Of a stretch of DNA of 64,000 nt, positions 10,097-18,537 are shown in pieces. Position numbers and translations under genes: made by a program. The notes beneath the pieces are model-generated. The model worked only from the letters and a program-made list of their open reading frames with translations, did not search any database and was not told the DNA's origin. Source of the DNA: Bacteroidales bacterium (GTDB lineage: Bacteria > Bacteroidota > Bacteroidia > Bacteroidales > UBA932); assembly GCA_017962235.1 (NCBI GenBank), contig JAGCVS010000012.1:1-64000 (forward strand). Direction: 5' to 3'. Numbering within the stretch: the stretch's first letter is position 1; each line of letters opens with the position of its first letter.

Positions 10097-11876
10097 GAAA
10101 ATACTTATAAACCCTGGTGGCCATTCGCTTGCCCACGACATCTTCCAAATCCTGCTCAGACGCCTCTTTTACCCGCTTCACGCTCTTGAAATGGCTCAGC
10201 AGACGGGTGGCGGTGGCTTCGCCAACCCCCGGAATCCCTGCAAGTTGCGAGCCAATCTGGCTCTTTGAGCGCAAGTTACGGTGAAATGTTATGCCAAAGC
10301 GGTGCGCCTCGTCGCGGATCTGCATGAGTACCTTGAGCGAGGTGGAGTTCTTGTCCAGGAAAAGAGGGTAGGGGTCGCCCGGGCGGATAATCTCCTCCAA
10401 CCGCTTGGCCAGGCCCACGGTGCACACCTTGTCTGCGATGCCCAGCTCGCGGAGCGCCTCCAAGGCAAAGTGCAGCTGGCCGCGGCCGCCGTCTATCACA
10501 ATCAGCTGCGGCAGCGGTTCCCCCTCTGCCAGCATGCGCGAATAGCGGCGGTTCACCACCTCCTTCATGGAGGCATAGTCGTTGGCTCCCACCACCGTCT
10601 TTATCTTGAAATGACGATAATCTTTCTTGCTGGGGCGGCAGTCGCGGAACACCACGCACGACGCCACCGGATTGGTGCCCTGGATGTTGGAGTTGTCGAA
10701 GCACTCTATGTGCAGCGGCACATCCTGCATCCCCAAATCGCGGCCCAGATTCTCCGCCACCTTGCGGTTGTATTCGTCCGGATTCACCTTCTCTTCGTGC
10801 CGATATTTCTCTGCCTTGAGGGCGGCGGCGTTCTTCTGGCTAAGCTTGAGCAGCTCCAGCTTGGCCCCCTTCTGCGGCACGGTGACCTCAACCCCGGCAA
10901 ACTCGCCGCCGGGGGAGAACGGCACCACAACCTCCTTTGAGAGCTGGCCAAATTTGGATATCATCTCCGCCATGAAGGCCGCCAGCACATCTTCGCGCGG
11001 CTCTTCTATGCGGGCGTCCAGCTCCATGTTGAAGCTTTGCACCACGCATCCGGAGCGGATCCTCAGGAAATTGCAGAAATGCTCCTGCACCTCGCTCTCC
11101 ACAAAGAAGACGTCTATGTCCTGCATGGTCTGGTTCACTATGGCGGATTTGCTGTAATGGCGCTCCAGCAGCTGCATACGCTCTTTATATACCTGTGCCT
11201 GCTCGTATTCCAGCCGCGAGGCCGCGCTGTTCATCAGCTCCCGGTTCTCCTTTATCAGGCCGCTCACGCCGCCGGAAAGCAGCGTCTCCACCGCCTGTAT
11301 CATCTTGTCATAACCGTCGCGGGAGATGCTCCCCACACACGGCGCGCAGCACCGCCCCAGGTGGGCGTTGAGGCACACCTTGAACTTGCCCTGCGCGATG
11401 CTGTCGTCTGTCAGGCGCAGCTTGCAAGTACGCAGCGGATAGAGCTGGGCGATGAGCTCCTGCAGCGCGTGGGCGTGGGCGGCGCTGCTGTACGGGCCAA
11501 AATAACGGCTGCCGTCCTTGGTGAGGCGGCGGGTAATCATCACCCTCGGATACGGCTCTTTCTTGACCACTATCCAGGGGTATGTCTTGCTGTCTTTAAG
11601 AAGGATATTGTACCGGGGCTGAAGCTTCTTTATCAGATTGTTCTCCAGCAGCAGCGCGTCCTGCTCCGAATCCACCACCGCGAACATCATGTCGGCAATC
11701 TTGCCCACCATCACGCGGGTCTTGGCGTCCAGGCTCTCCGGCGGGCGGAAATACTGCGACACCCGGCGGTGCAGGTCCTTTGCCTTACCCACATAGATAA
11801 CCGTCCCCTCACTGTCAAGAAAGCGGTAGACGCCCGGCGTATGGGGCAGCAGGCTTACTTTTTCACGTACGTTCAA
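10080..11876 (-). CDS. uvrC: Excinuclease ABC subunit C (UvrC)
   Basis: UvrC makes both incisions around bulky DNA lesions after UvrA/UvrB loading. The 598-residue product has the GIY-YIG nuclease at the start (GVY at 15-17, YVG at 28-30), the cysteine cluster CLNAHLGRCCAPC, a UVR UvrB-binding helix pair near 205-240, the RNase H-like second nuclease (HIECFDNSNIQG, LIVIDGGRGQL) and a helix-hairpin-helix end (GIPGVGEATATRLL). Length is normal. The start codon is TTG at 11876, overlapping the TGA of the DUF2723 gene (TTGA); no ATG precedes the conserved LLPHTPGVY, so the TTG is credible and translation is probably coupled. Confidence 0.96.
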   Translation of the reverse strand: MNVREKVSLLPHTPGVYRFLDSEGTVIYVGKAKDLHRRVSQYFRPPESLDAKTRVMVGKIADMMFAVVDSEQDALLLENNLIKKLQPRYNILLKDSKTYPWIVVKKEPYPRVMITRRLTKDGSRYFGPYSSAAHAHALQELIAQLYPLRTCKLRLTDDSIAQGKFKVCLNAHLGRCCAPCVGSISRDGYDKMIQAVETLLSGGVSGLIKENRELMNSAASRLEYEQAQVYKERMQLLERHYSKSAIVNQTMQDIDVFFVESEVQEHFCNFLRIRSGCVVQSFNMELDARIEEPREDVLAAFMAEMISKFGQLSKEVVVPFSPGGEFAGVEVTVPQKGAKLELLKLSQKNAAALKAEKYRHEEKVNPDEYNRKVAENLGRDLGMQDVPLHIECFDNSNIQGTNPVASCVVFRDCRPSKKDYRHFKIKTVVGANDYASMKEVVNRRYSRMLAEGEPLPQLIVIDGGRGQLHFALEALRELGIADKVCTVGLAKRLEEIIRPGDPYPLFLDKNSTSLKVLMQIRDEAHRFGITFHRNLRSKSQIGSQLAGIPGVGEATATRLLSHFKSVKRVKEASEQDLEDVVGKRMATRVYKYFHEETE

Positions 11877-14800
11877 TCTGCAAGAGCCTTGATGCTGTCG
11901 TTAATCCAGTCGTATTCTTCCTGAATGCCGTAGCCGCGCCACAGGTTGGCCAGATAGGTGGCGTACTGCATCTCCCTGTCCAGCGTATCCTCGTCCAGAA
12001 TGTCGCCGTGGAAGGGCTGGCTGGAGTATTTCATGGACTTGAGCGCTTCCGCCATGTATGCGCGGGAGAGGTCGCGGGCCTTATCTGCCATGCCCATCTC
12101 CAGATAAAGGTCTATGGAGGTGAGTATCTCGTACTCGTTGGAGCCGCGGATTATGGCCAAATCGTATGGAATATTCTTGGCGGGGGTAACCTCCTGATAG
12201 CAGCGGTCCAGCACCTCCATGGCCTCCTTGTTCCTCCCTTCGCTTATCAGGGTGTTGGCCACCTGGTTGTAGATACCGCGGATGGGGGTCACGCTGCTGA
12301 AGGCGTAGAGGTTAAAGTAGTCAAAGTTGATGGTGGTGTCGCTGATGCTGTCAAAGCGGTAGCCATCCATAACCAGGTTGTACATCTTGTCGGTGTCCAT
12401 CTGGTGAGGTTCGCTCCCCTGGGGACAGTCTATGGGGACAATCTTGTATGCATAGCCGTCGAACTGCAGGTACTTGCCAATCTCAAAGGTGCAGTCGCCG
12501 TTCTGGCTCACAAAGTAGATGGGACGGTCCCACTTGTAGTTAGCCAGGATGTCCAGCAGAATCAGGTCGGTCTTGGTTATAACCGACGCGCTCTCCGGAA
12601 TCTTGAGCTCCAGGGCGTCCAGCATCTTGTCGGCATCCTTCTCCAGCACGATGCCGTTGGCCAGCGCCGCCTCCTTGTCCACGGGCACCGTTATGATGCG
12701 GGTGGCAATCGCGCCGATGCCGCCGGAGCGGTACTTGGGATTTGTGAACACACTCATCACCTCCTGCGCGGTGGCGGGACGGCCGAATGCGTCATATACC
12801 CTCACAAAGTCGTGGGTGCCGTAGAGATAATCCTTGCGCGACAACGATATGGGCAGGGGGGCCGACTGGTTGCTGCGGCACTTCATCTGGTCTATGTACC
12901 AGTCCATGCCCAGCAGCGAGGTGTTCATGATATGCACATCGGTACGCATCCCCTCCACCTCCTGTGCGTACCAGAGCGGGAAGGTGTCGTTATCGCCGTG
13001 GGTTATCAGTATGGCGTCCTTGTCGCAGCTGACAAGGTAGTTGTATGCCTCTTCCACCGCGGTGTAGCGGTTGCTGCGGTCGTGGTCGTCCCAGTTCTGG
13101 CAGCCCATCAGCACGGCCACTGCAACTCCCAGCACGCTGGCCACGGAGGCGGTGGTTACGGATGTACCTGTGCTCACCATCTCTCCGTTTTCGCGGGCGA
13201 TGCCCTTGCCAAACAGATTGTCGAACCACTCTTTAATGGCAATCACCGCCAGACCTATCCAGATTGCAAACACGTAAAAAGAGCCGGCATAGGCGTAGTC
13301 ACGCTCGCGCGGCTGGTAGGGGGTCTGGTTCAGATATATGATTATGGCGATGCCTGTCAAGAAGAAGAGCAGGAAGGTGATCCACGCATTGCGGCCGTCG
13401 TGCTTCAGCTGGTAGAAAAGACCGATAAGACCCAGCAGCAGCGGGAGGAAGAAGTAGTGGTTCTTCCCCTTGTTGTTCGCCAGATAGTCGGGGGCGAGGC
13501 TCTGGTCGCCCAGGCGCGCCCGGTCTATGAAGCCTATTCCGCTCTCCCAGTTGCCGCAGATGCGGTCGCCGGGAACCTGCCCCTGCAGGTCGTTCTGCCG
13601 CCCCACAAAGTTCCAGAAGAAGTAGCGGAAATACATGTAGCTCAGCTGGTAGTCAAAGAAGAAGCGCAGGTTGTCTGTCATGCGTGGCATCTGGGTCTTC
13701 TGCAAGGTGCCGTCTGCCATGCGCACCGTCTTGGTCCTGAAGTTGCCCTGGGTGTAGGCATCGTAGAACTGCTCGTGAGACGCAGACTGGGTGCTCCACA
13801 TGCGGGGGAAGAGCATCTTGGCCCCGGCGGGATAGGTGGCCGCCAGCGGCTTCACCGTCTTGTAATAGCGGTCGCCCAGCTTGGTCCAGTAGGTCCCTTC
13901 CTCTACATTATATATCGACTTGTATGACTCACCGAACACCACCGGCTTGCTGCCGTACTGCTCGCGGTTGATGTAGCGCACCAGCGTGTAGGGGTTGTCA
14001 GGAGAATACTCGTTTGTGGGCGGGTTGGCGTTGGCGCGGATCACCACCACCGCGAATACGGAATAGCCTATAAGGATGGCGGTGAGGCTCAGCGTTATGG
14101 TGTGCGCCGCCACCTTGCCCTTGCGGCGGAAGGCTGCCAGCAGCGCAAAGCACGCAGCGAATATCAGCAGTGATAATATGGTCGCCCCAAGGTTGAAGGG
14201 GGCGCCAAGGCCGTTCACGAACCAGCGGTCTACCATCGCTATGGTCTTGGGCACGTACGGTATTATTATGAACAGTATAAGCGCCAGGACCAGACCGGAC
14301 ACGGCCAGCGTGAGGAGGCCCTTCCAGAAGGTCATCTTCTCGCCGATATGACTGCGGTAGTAGTAGATGAACACGATTACCGGTATCACCAGCAGGCTGA
14401 GCAGGTGGATGCCAATGCTAAGGCCCAGCAGCAGGGCGATGAACACCAGCCACCGGTCGTTATAGGGCTCGCCAAAGTGCTCTTCCCACTTGAGGATGGC
14501 CCAGAACACCACGGCGGTAACCAGGCTGGACATGGCGTACACCTCGCCCTCCACGGCAGAGAACCAGAAGGTATCGGAGAAGCAGTAGGCCAGCGCCCCG
14601 GCGGCTCCGGCCCCAAGCACCGCTATCGCCGCCCCTTTTGTGAGCTGTTTGCCGCGGCGCTCCAGCAGCCGTATGCCAAAATGCACGATGGTGAGGAACA
14701 GGAAGAAGATGGTGAAGGCAGAGCACATGGCGCTGCAGCTGTTTACCGCCGCCGCTGCGTGCTCAGGCCCGGTGAACATCGTAAAGAAGCGCGCCACCAG

Positions 14801-14980
14801 CTGGAACATGGGGTTTCCCGGAGGGTGCCCCACCTCCAGCTTATATGAGGAGGCTATGAACTCGCCGCAGTCCCAGAAACTGGCCGTGGGCTCTACCGTG
14901 GCCAGATATACGAAAGACGACAGGGCAAGTATTACAATCGCCGTGATGTTCTTTATCCTTTCAAATGCTTTCTTCTCCAT
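11873..14980 (-). CDS. DUF2723 polytopic membrane protein (TMEM260-like)
   Basis: A 1,035-residue protein with about a dozen hydrophobic segments in its first half and a soluble C-terminal half with TPR-like helices. Residues 30-55 carry the DUF2723 signature: EPTASFWDCGEF then KLEVGHPPG. The family is related to GT-C glycosyltransferases and to eukaryotic TMEM260, an O-mannosyltransferase; in Bacteroidota it is plausibly involved in protein or envelope glycosylation, but the substrate is not known from sequence. The acidic site near D37/E40 would fit the GT-C first-loop catalytic acid. It is first in the uvrC/gluzincin unit and divergent from yciH. Confidence 0.85.
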   Translation of the reverse strand: MEKKAFERIKNITAIVILALSSFVYLATVEPTASFWDCGEFIASSYKLEVGHPPGNPMFQLVARFFTMFTGPEHAAAAVNSCSAMCSAFTIFFLFLTIVHFGIRLLERRGKQLTKGAAIAVLGAGAAGALAYCFSDTFWFSAVEGEVYAMSSLVTAVVFWAILKWEEHFGEPYNDRWLVFIALLLGLSIGIHLLSLLVIPVIVFIYYYRSHIGEKMTFWKGLLTLAVSGLVLALILFIIIPYVPKTIAMVDRWFVNGLGAPFNLGATILSLLIFAACFALLAAFRRKGKVAAHTITLSLTAILIGYSVFAVVVIRANANPPTNEYSPDNPYTLVRYINREQYGSKPVVFGESYKSIYNVEEGTYWTKLGDRYYKTVKPLAATYPAGAKMLFPRMWSTQSASHEQFYDAYTQGNFRTKTVRMADGTLQKTQMPRMTDNLRFFFDYQLSYMYFRYFFWNFVGRQNDLQGQVPGDRICGNWESGIGFIDRARLGDQSLAPDYLANNKGKNHYFFLPLLLGLIGLFYQLKHDGRNAWITFLLFFLTGIAIIIYLNQTPYQPRERDYAYAGSFYVFAIWIGLAVIAIKEWFDNLFGKGIARENGEMVSTGTSVTTASVASVLGVAVAVLMGCQNWDDHDRSNRYTAVEEAYNYLVSCDKDAILITHGDNDTFPLWYAQEVEGMRTDVHIMNTSLLGMDWYIDQMKCRSNQSAPLPISLSRKDYLYGTHDFVRVYDAFGRPATAQEVMSVFTNPKYRSGGIGAIATRIITVPVDKEAALANGIVLEKDADKMLDALELKIPESASVITKTDLILLDILANYKWDRPIYFVSQNGDCTFEIGKYLQFDGYAYKIVPIDCPQGSEPHQMDTDKMYNLVMDGYRFDSISDTTINFDYFNLYAFSSVTPIRGIYNQVANTLISEGRNKEAMEVLDRCYQEVTPAKNIPYDLAIIRGSNEYEILTSIDLYLEMGMADKARDLSRAYMAEALKSMKYSSQPFHGDILDEDTLDREMQYATYLANLWRGYGIQEEYDWINDSIKALAD

Positions 14981-15016
14981 AAAAACCGGTGCAAAGTCTG
15001 TCTATATTACGACAAA

Positions 15017-15048
15017 TTTAAGAATTAGTTTTTTTATACCTAACTTTG
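15017..15048 (+). promoter_or_regulatory. Bacteroidota-type promoter for yciH
   Basis: TTTA, 20 bases, then TAACTTTG ending at 15048, 21 bases before the yciH ATG. It matches the phylum's TTTG-N19-21-TAnnTTTG pattern with one mismatch in the -33 box. Confidence 0.6.
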
Positions 15049-15069
15049 CCGCCGTTATTTACCGCCGTT

Positions 15070-15417
15070 ATGTCCAACGATTGGAAAGACAGGCTCGGCG
15101 TGGTTTATTCCACCGACCCTAACTTCAAATATATCACTGCAGACGACCTCAAAGAGGATGTCGAGACCCTGGCGCCTGAACGCCAGAAGCTGATTGTGGC
15201 CATAGACCGCCGCAACCGGGGCGGGAAGCAGGTCACTCTGGTGAGCGGCTTTGTGGGGCGAGAAGAGGACCTGGCAGCGCTGGCCAAGACGCTCAAGATG
15301 CGCTGCGGGGTGGGCGGCAGCGCCAAGGACGGCGAAATCCTCATACAGGGCGACTTTCGCGACCGCATAGTGGATATCCTTGTGAAGATGGGATACAAGG
15401 CAAAACGGGGCAACTGA
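15070..15417 (+). CDS. yciH: SUI1/eIF1-like translation factor (YciH)
   Basis: A 115-residue protein of the SUI1/eIF1 family. The core lies at RRNRGGKQVTLVSGF, then LKMRCGVGGSAKDGEILIQGD, the beta-hairpin and basic loop that in archaeal/eukaryotic homologues contact the small ribosomal subunit near the P site. Bacterial YciH is thought to influence initiation fidelity. I chose the ATG at 15070 (MSNDWKDRLG); the in-frame TTG at 15046 lies inside the -7 promoter element. The next gene begins one base after its stop, so the two are likely co-transcribed. Confidence 0.9.
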   Translation: MSNDWKDRLGVVYSTDPNFKYITADDLKEDVETLAPERQKLIVAIDRRNRGGKQVTLVSGFVGREEDLAALAKTLKMRCGVGGSAKDGEILIQGDFRDRIVDILVKMGYKAKRGN

Positions 15418-15418
15418 C

Positions 15419-16117
15419 ATGTTTACCATATTGCAGACGATAGGGCAGGACTGCTGGCAGTCCAGCACGCTGATGACCCTCGCGGGGGAGATTCCCCCGG
15501 CGGTGACGGAGAGCCATCCGGCGGCCACCACCTACGCGCTGCTGCTCTGCCTGATATACTTCATGATATTCGTGGAGAGCTCCTTCTTCTCCGTGGCGAT
15601 ATCGTGGCGCTCCCTGTTCAACCGCATCGCGCTGGAGGACACCATTGCCAACAAGAACCTCATCTACTCCATTAATAATACGGTGCTGCTGTGCATCCCG
15701 CTGCTGGCGCTGGTGCTCTACTTCCTGAACGTGTCGCAGATGCACTTTATATTTATATTATGCGCCCTGGTGGTGTTCGGCGCGGTCCATTACGGGCTCT
15801 TCATGCTGGTGGGGTGGCTAAAGCAGTGCATAGAGATGATGCGGGCGGTGTCCATCTGCGGCAGGATGCATCTGGTGGTGTTCACCACCTTTGCGCTGGT
15901 GCTGCTGGCGGTGTTCGCCCTTGCCGGAATCCACTCCGCCCGTGCCGCCTCAATCGCCCTTGCAGCGGCCTTCGGCGCCCTTTTTATACTGCGTGCATAC
16001 CGCAGCCGGAGAATATTTGCAGAAAATAATTTCTCATTATTGTTTTGGTTTTTATACCTTTGCACGCTCGAAATTTTGCCCCTAGGGGTTTTAATCTGCG
16101 TACTGACAAGGATATGA
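15419..16117 (+). CDS. DUF4271 membrane protein
   Basis: A 232-residue protein with about six hydrophobic helices and short loops, matching the DUF4271 family that almost always precedes uroporphyrinogen-III synthase in Bacteroidota. No catalytic residues are recognisable. The stop overlaps the hemD start by four bases (ATGA at 16114-16117), which implies translational coupling. Function unknown; the fixed neighbour suggests a link to haem synthesis or the inner membrane, but this is inference only. Confidence 0.85.
   Translation: MFTILQTIGQDCWQSSTLMTLAGEIPPAVTESHPAATTYALLLCLIYFMIFVESSFFSVAISWRSLFNRIALEDTIANKNLIYSINNTVLLCIPLLALVLYFLNVSQMHFIFILCALVVFGAVHYGLFMLVGWLKQCIEMMRAVSICGRMHLVVFTTFALVLLAVFALAGIHSARAASIALAAAFGALFILRAYRSRRIFAENNFSLLFWFLYLCTLEILPLGVLICVLTRI
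16055..16062 (+). promoter_or_regulatory. Candidate internal -7 element for hemD
   Basis: TACCTTTG lies inside the end of the DUF4271 gene, 51 bases before the hemD ATG. It matches TAnnTTTG, but no good -33 box was found. Confidence 0.35.
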
Positions 16118-16860
16118 TAGATTTAAGAGGAAAGAAAATACTGATTGCCCAGCCGGCTCCCAAGAACAGTTCGCCATATGCAGAGCTTGAGAACAAATAC
16201 AACCTCAGCTTTGATTTCTGCCCGTTTTTTACCGTAAAACCCGTTTCTGCACGCAGTTTCCGCGGGCAGCACGTAAACATACTGGACTACACCGCCATTG
16301 TTTTCACCTCCCGCAGCGTGATTGATTCTTTCTTCAAGATCTGCGAGGAGACCCGCATACAGGTGCCGGAGGATATGAAGTACTTCTGCCAGAATCAGCA
16401 GATTGCCCTCTATCTCCAGAAATATATAGTGTACCGCAAGCGCAAGATATTCTTTGGCGACGGCAAACCCCTCTCCATCATGGACGCCATCGGCACCAAG
16501 CACAAGAACGAGAAGTTCCTGTTTGCCTGCACCGATTCTCTGCGCGCCGACCTGGCCAAGGCGTTCGACGCCGCCGGCTTCAAATACGGCAGCGCGGTGT
16601 TCATGAACACAGTGGTGAGCGACATCAAGCATCTGGACCTCTCCTCTTACAGCGCGCTGGTATTCTACAGCCCGTGCGACGTACGCTCCCTGCTGGACAA
16701 TTATCCCGATTTCAAGCAGAACGGCCTGCTGCTGGCCACCTTTGGCGTGAACACCGCCAAGGCTGCCGAGGCTGCCGGTCTCACCCTGGATATAAAGGCG
16801 CCCACACCGGAGGCTCCCTCCATTGCACAGGCGCTCTCCCTGTACTGCAGCAGGCTGTAA
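16114..16860 (+). CDS. hemD: Uroporphyrinogen-III synthase
   Basis: A 248-residue HemD-fold protein (two alpha/beta domains) that would cyclise hydroxymethylbilane to uroporphyrinogen III in tetrapyrrole synthesis. Family marks include KKILIAQPAP at the start, the ILDYTAIVFTSRSVIDSFF strand-helix, SYSALVFYSPCDVRSLL, and LLLATFGVNTAKAAEAAGL near the end. HemD sequences are very divergent, so position after DUF4271 is part of the evidence. I chose the ATG at 16114 (MIDLRGKK), which overlaps the upstream stop by four bases; an upstream in-frame start at 16045 would duplicate the end of the previous gene. Confidence 0.85.
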   Translation: MIDLRGKKILIAQPAPKNSSPYAELENKYNLSFDFCPFFTVKPVSARSFRGQHVNILDYTAIVFTSRSVIDSFFKICEETRIQVPEDMKYFCQNQQIALYLQKYIVYRKRKIFFGDGKPLSIMDAIGTKHKNEKFLFACTDSLRADLAKAFDAAGFKYGSAVFMNTVVSDIKHLDLSSYSALVFYSPCDVRSLLDNYPDFKQNGLLLATFGVNTAKAAEAAGLTLDIKAPTPEAPSIAQALSLYCSRL

Positions 16861-16911
16861 AGCGCTGCCGCCGTTCCCGTATAGCATCTTTACAGATTCC
16901 GCACGCCGCCC

Positions 16912-17262
16912 ATGACTTTCGCATTTCCCAAAGAACAGAGGTTAAGGCAGCGGGACACCCTCGCGGCCCTTCCGGCAAAGGGGAAGGTGCTGTTCAAGTA
17001 TCCTTTCAAGGCGTATGTGCTGCTGGGCGGGGCTTCGGTTTCCCGCTATGCGGTGGCGGTGCCCAAAAAGAGCTTCAAGCGGGCGGTCAAGCGCAATCTT
17101 TTAAAGCGGCGCACCCGCGAGGCACTGCGGCTCAATCAGACGGAATGTCTGGGCAGCTTCTGCGGCGACTATCTGTTCGTGTACATCGCCAAGGATATTT
17201 GCGAATATTCTGCTATTGAGGCCGCCGTGTGCGACATCCTTTCCAAGAGCAAAGCATTATGA
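16912..17262 (+). CDS. rnpA: Ribonuclease P protein component
   Basis: A 116-residue basic protein that supports the RNase P RNA in 5' processing of tRNAs. The RNR signature region [16 protein letters not shown] (about residues 57-72) is intact, preceded by [10 protein letters not shown]. It overlaps yidD by four bases (ATGA at 17259-17262), the classic rnpA-yidD arrangement. Unlike many bacteria, there is no rpmH or dnaA upstream, so this is not the usual origin cluster. Confidence 0.96.
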   Translation: MTFAFPKEQRLRQRDTLAALPAKGKVLFKYPFKAYVLLGGASVSRYAVAVPKKSFKRAVKRNLLKRRTREALRLNQTECLGSFCGDYLFVYIAKDICEYSAIEAAVCDILSKSKAL

Positions 17263-17546
17263 GCCGGGGCTTTCTGATGGGTCCCCGCTGGGCTACCGAC
17301 ACCCTGAGTCCGTTTCACAGGGGAGTGCGGCGCATCCTGAACTGGCCGTTCCTGATGCTCATCAAAGGGTACAAGCTGCTGCTCTCCCCCTACATGGGGC
17401 GTTCCTGCCGCTTCACCCCCACATGCAGCACCTATGCATACGAGGCGATAGAGAAGTACGGCATCCTGAAGGGGGGCTACCTCGCCACCCGCCGCATCCT
17501 CCGCTGCAACCCCTGGGGCGGCTCCGGCTACGACCCCGTCCCGTAA
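17259..17546 (+). CDS. yidD: Membrane protein insertion efficiency factor YidD
   Basis: A 95-residue YidD-family protein, thought to assist YidC-dependent membrane insertion at the inner face of the inner membrane. The three conserved cysteines and surrounding motif are present: [19 protein letters not shown] and later [14 protein letters not shown]. The ATG at 17259 overlaps the rnpA stop; an earlier GTG at 17229 would lie inside rnpA and is less likely. Confidence 0.94.
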   Translation: MSRGFLMGPRWATDTLSPFHRGVRRILNWPFLMLIKGYKLLLSPYMGRSCRFTPTCSTYAYEAIEKYGILKGGYLATRRILRCNPWGGSGYDPVP

Positions 17547-17608
17547 CCAACCCTGTTCTTTCTAAGAAAGACAAAGCGTCCGCTGGTGTATCGATGGCCC
17601 ATACACAG

Positions 17609-17650
17609 ATGCGCCTAATGGCGGGAAAACCGTTCCATTAGGCGCATTTT
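17609..17650 (+). terminator. Hairpin terminator after yidD
   Basis: A perfect 13-base inverted repeat (17609-17621 with 17635-17647, arms ATGCGCCTAATGG/CCATTAGGCGCAT) with a 13-base loop, followed by a short T run. It lies between convergent genes. Confidence 0.7.
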
Positions 17651-17660
17651 GGGCTGTTTT

Positions 17661-17697
17661 TGCTCCCAATGGAAGTGATATTCTGCCATTGGGAGCA
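17661..17697. terminator. Second hairpin in the yidD/lipoprotein gap
   Basis: A perfect 12-base inverted repeat (TGCTCCCAATGG at 17661-17672 with CCATTGGGAGCA at 17686-17697) around a 13-base loop. It shares the inner AATGG/CCATT pairs and loop length with the preceding hairpin. Probably part of a bidirectional termination region; no strong T run follows it. Confidence 0.5.
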
Positions 17698-17712
17698 CTT
17701 TGTTCTGACCCA

Positions 17713-18369
17713 TTAGTTATTGGCGGTATACTCGTTGCCGAAGGCGTCGGTGATGCGGACTTCCACTTTGGGAAATGCGGACTCCGCCGGGTGCTGGTAA
17801 GTGAACTTCTTGTACTCCGGATATACCTTCATCTTGGGTATGTCAACTGAAGAATCGTACAGATAGATTTGTATTGTCTCTCCAAATCCTTCGTTATACG
17901 GATAGTAATCTGTCAGCATCAGCGTCCCGTAGCGTACATCTGAGAGCGGGCGGATTACCAGGGCATGTTTGTATCTGTACCAGATCTGGCAGAGGTCGTT
18001 CAGCGAAGAGCCTGCCGGATGTTTTGGATCGAAGTCTTCAAGCGTAAATATCTCTATGCTGTTAAAGCGCCAGTCTATTGCCGACGGTTTCTCCCTGAAG
18101 CCGCCGTTAAACTTCTTGACAGAAACCTTGCCCGTATATGTCAACGAGGTGTCCAGGCTGCTATAAAACTCACGGCTCTGGGTATCGAATTCCTTGTCAA
18201 ACTCCGCACATACAGGTTTAATCTCTATCCCATACATGGATATTTGAACGTTGATCTGATCTACCCTAAAGATTGAAGGATACGGTTCTTCTTCTATCTC
18301 TTTGTAATTCTTGACACAGGATGATAGCATAATTATCGCCAGCACAATCATTAAAGTCTTTGCTTTCAT
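17713..18369 (-). CDS. Uncharacterised lipoprotein
   Basis: A 218-residue protein starting MKAKTLMIVLAIIMLSSC; the LSSC lipobox puts the lipidated cysteine at about residue 18. The mature part is beta-rich with no motif I recognise. I chose the ATG at 18369, which gives a standard lipoprotein signal; an upstream in-frame start at 18387 adds six residues. A run of 12 C (12 G on the coding strand) lies 41-52 bases upstream of the start, so expression may be phase-variable. It resembles small DUF-type lipoproteins of Bacteroidales; function unknown. Confidence 0.7.
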   Translation of the reverse strand: MKAKTLMIVLAIIMLSSCVKNYKEIEEEPYPSIFRVDQINVQISMYGIEIKPVCAEFDKEFDTQSREFYSSLDTSLTYTGKVSVKKFNGGFREKPSAIDWRFNSIEIFTLEDFDPKHPAGSSLNDLCQIWYRYKHALVIRPLSDVRYGTLMLTDYYPYNEGFGETIQIYLYDSSVDIPKMKVYPEYKKFTYQHPAESAFPKVEVRITDAFGNEYTANN

Positions 18370-18409
18370 ATCTTGTTCTTTTGTCAACGGACTGGTTATT
18401 AACGATTTA

Positions 18410-18421
18410 CCCCCCCCCCCC
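18410..18421. repeat. Poly-C/poly-G homopolymer tract
   Basis: Twelve consecutive C on the plus strand, in the 5' leader of the lipoprotein gene read on the minus strand. Tracts of this length are prone to slipped-strand changes. Confidence 0.9.
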
Positions 18422-18487
18422 GTTGATTTTGGGGAGAGCTATCCTTTTACAACTGTATATTAAATGCACGGTGGTGCAAAATCTAAC

Positions 18488-18520
18488 AAAAAAGGCTGAC
18501 CGGGATGGCCAGCCTTTTTT
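18488..18520 (-). terminator. Terminator after secDF
   Basis: Inverted repeat AAAAAAGGCTG (18488-18498) with CAGCCTTTTTT (18510-18520), 17 bases past the secDF stop. A T run at either end makes it usable in both directions. Confidence 0.75.
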
Positions 18521-18537
18521 GATACAGGATCTATACC

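Noticed and set aside
12008..13927. A 639-residue plus-strand frame within the DUF2723 gene
   Set aside because: His/Val/Gly-rich shadow composition and no recognisable domain; opposite a real gene.
16912..17546. rnpA-yidD taken as a sign of the replication origin
   Set aside because: No rpmH or dnaA, and no cluster of DnaA boxes nearby.
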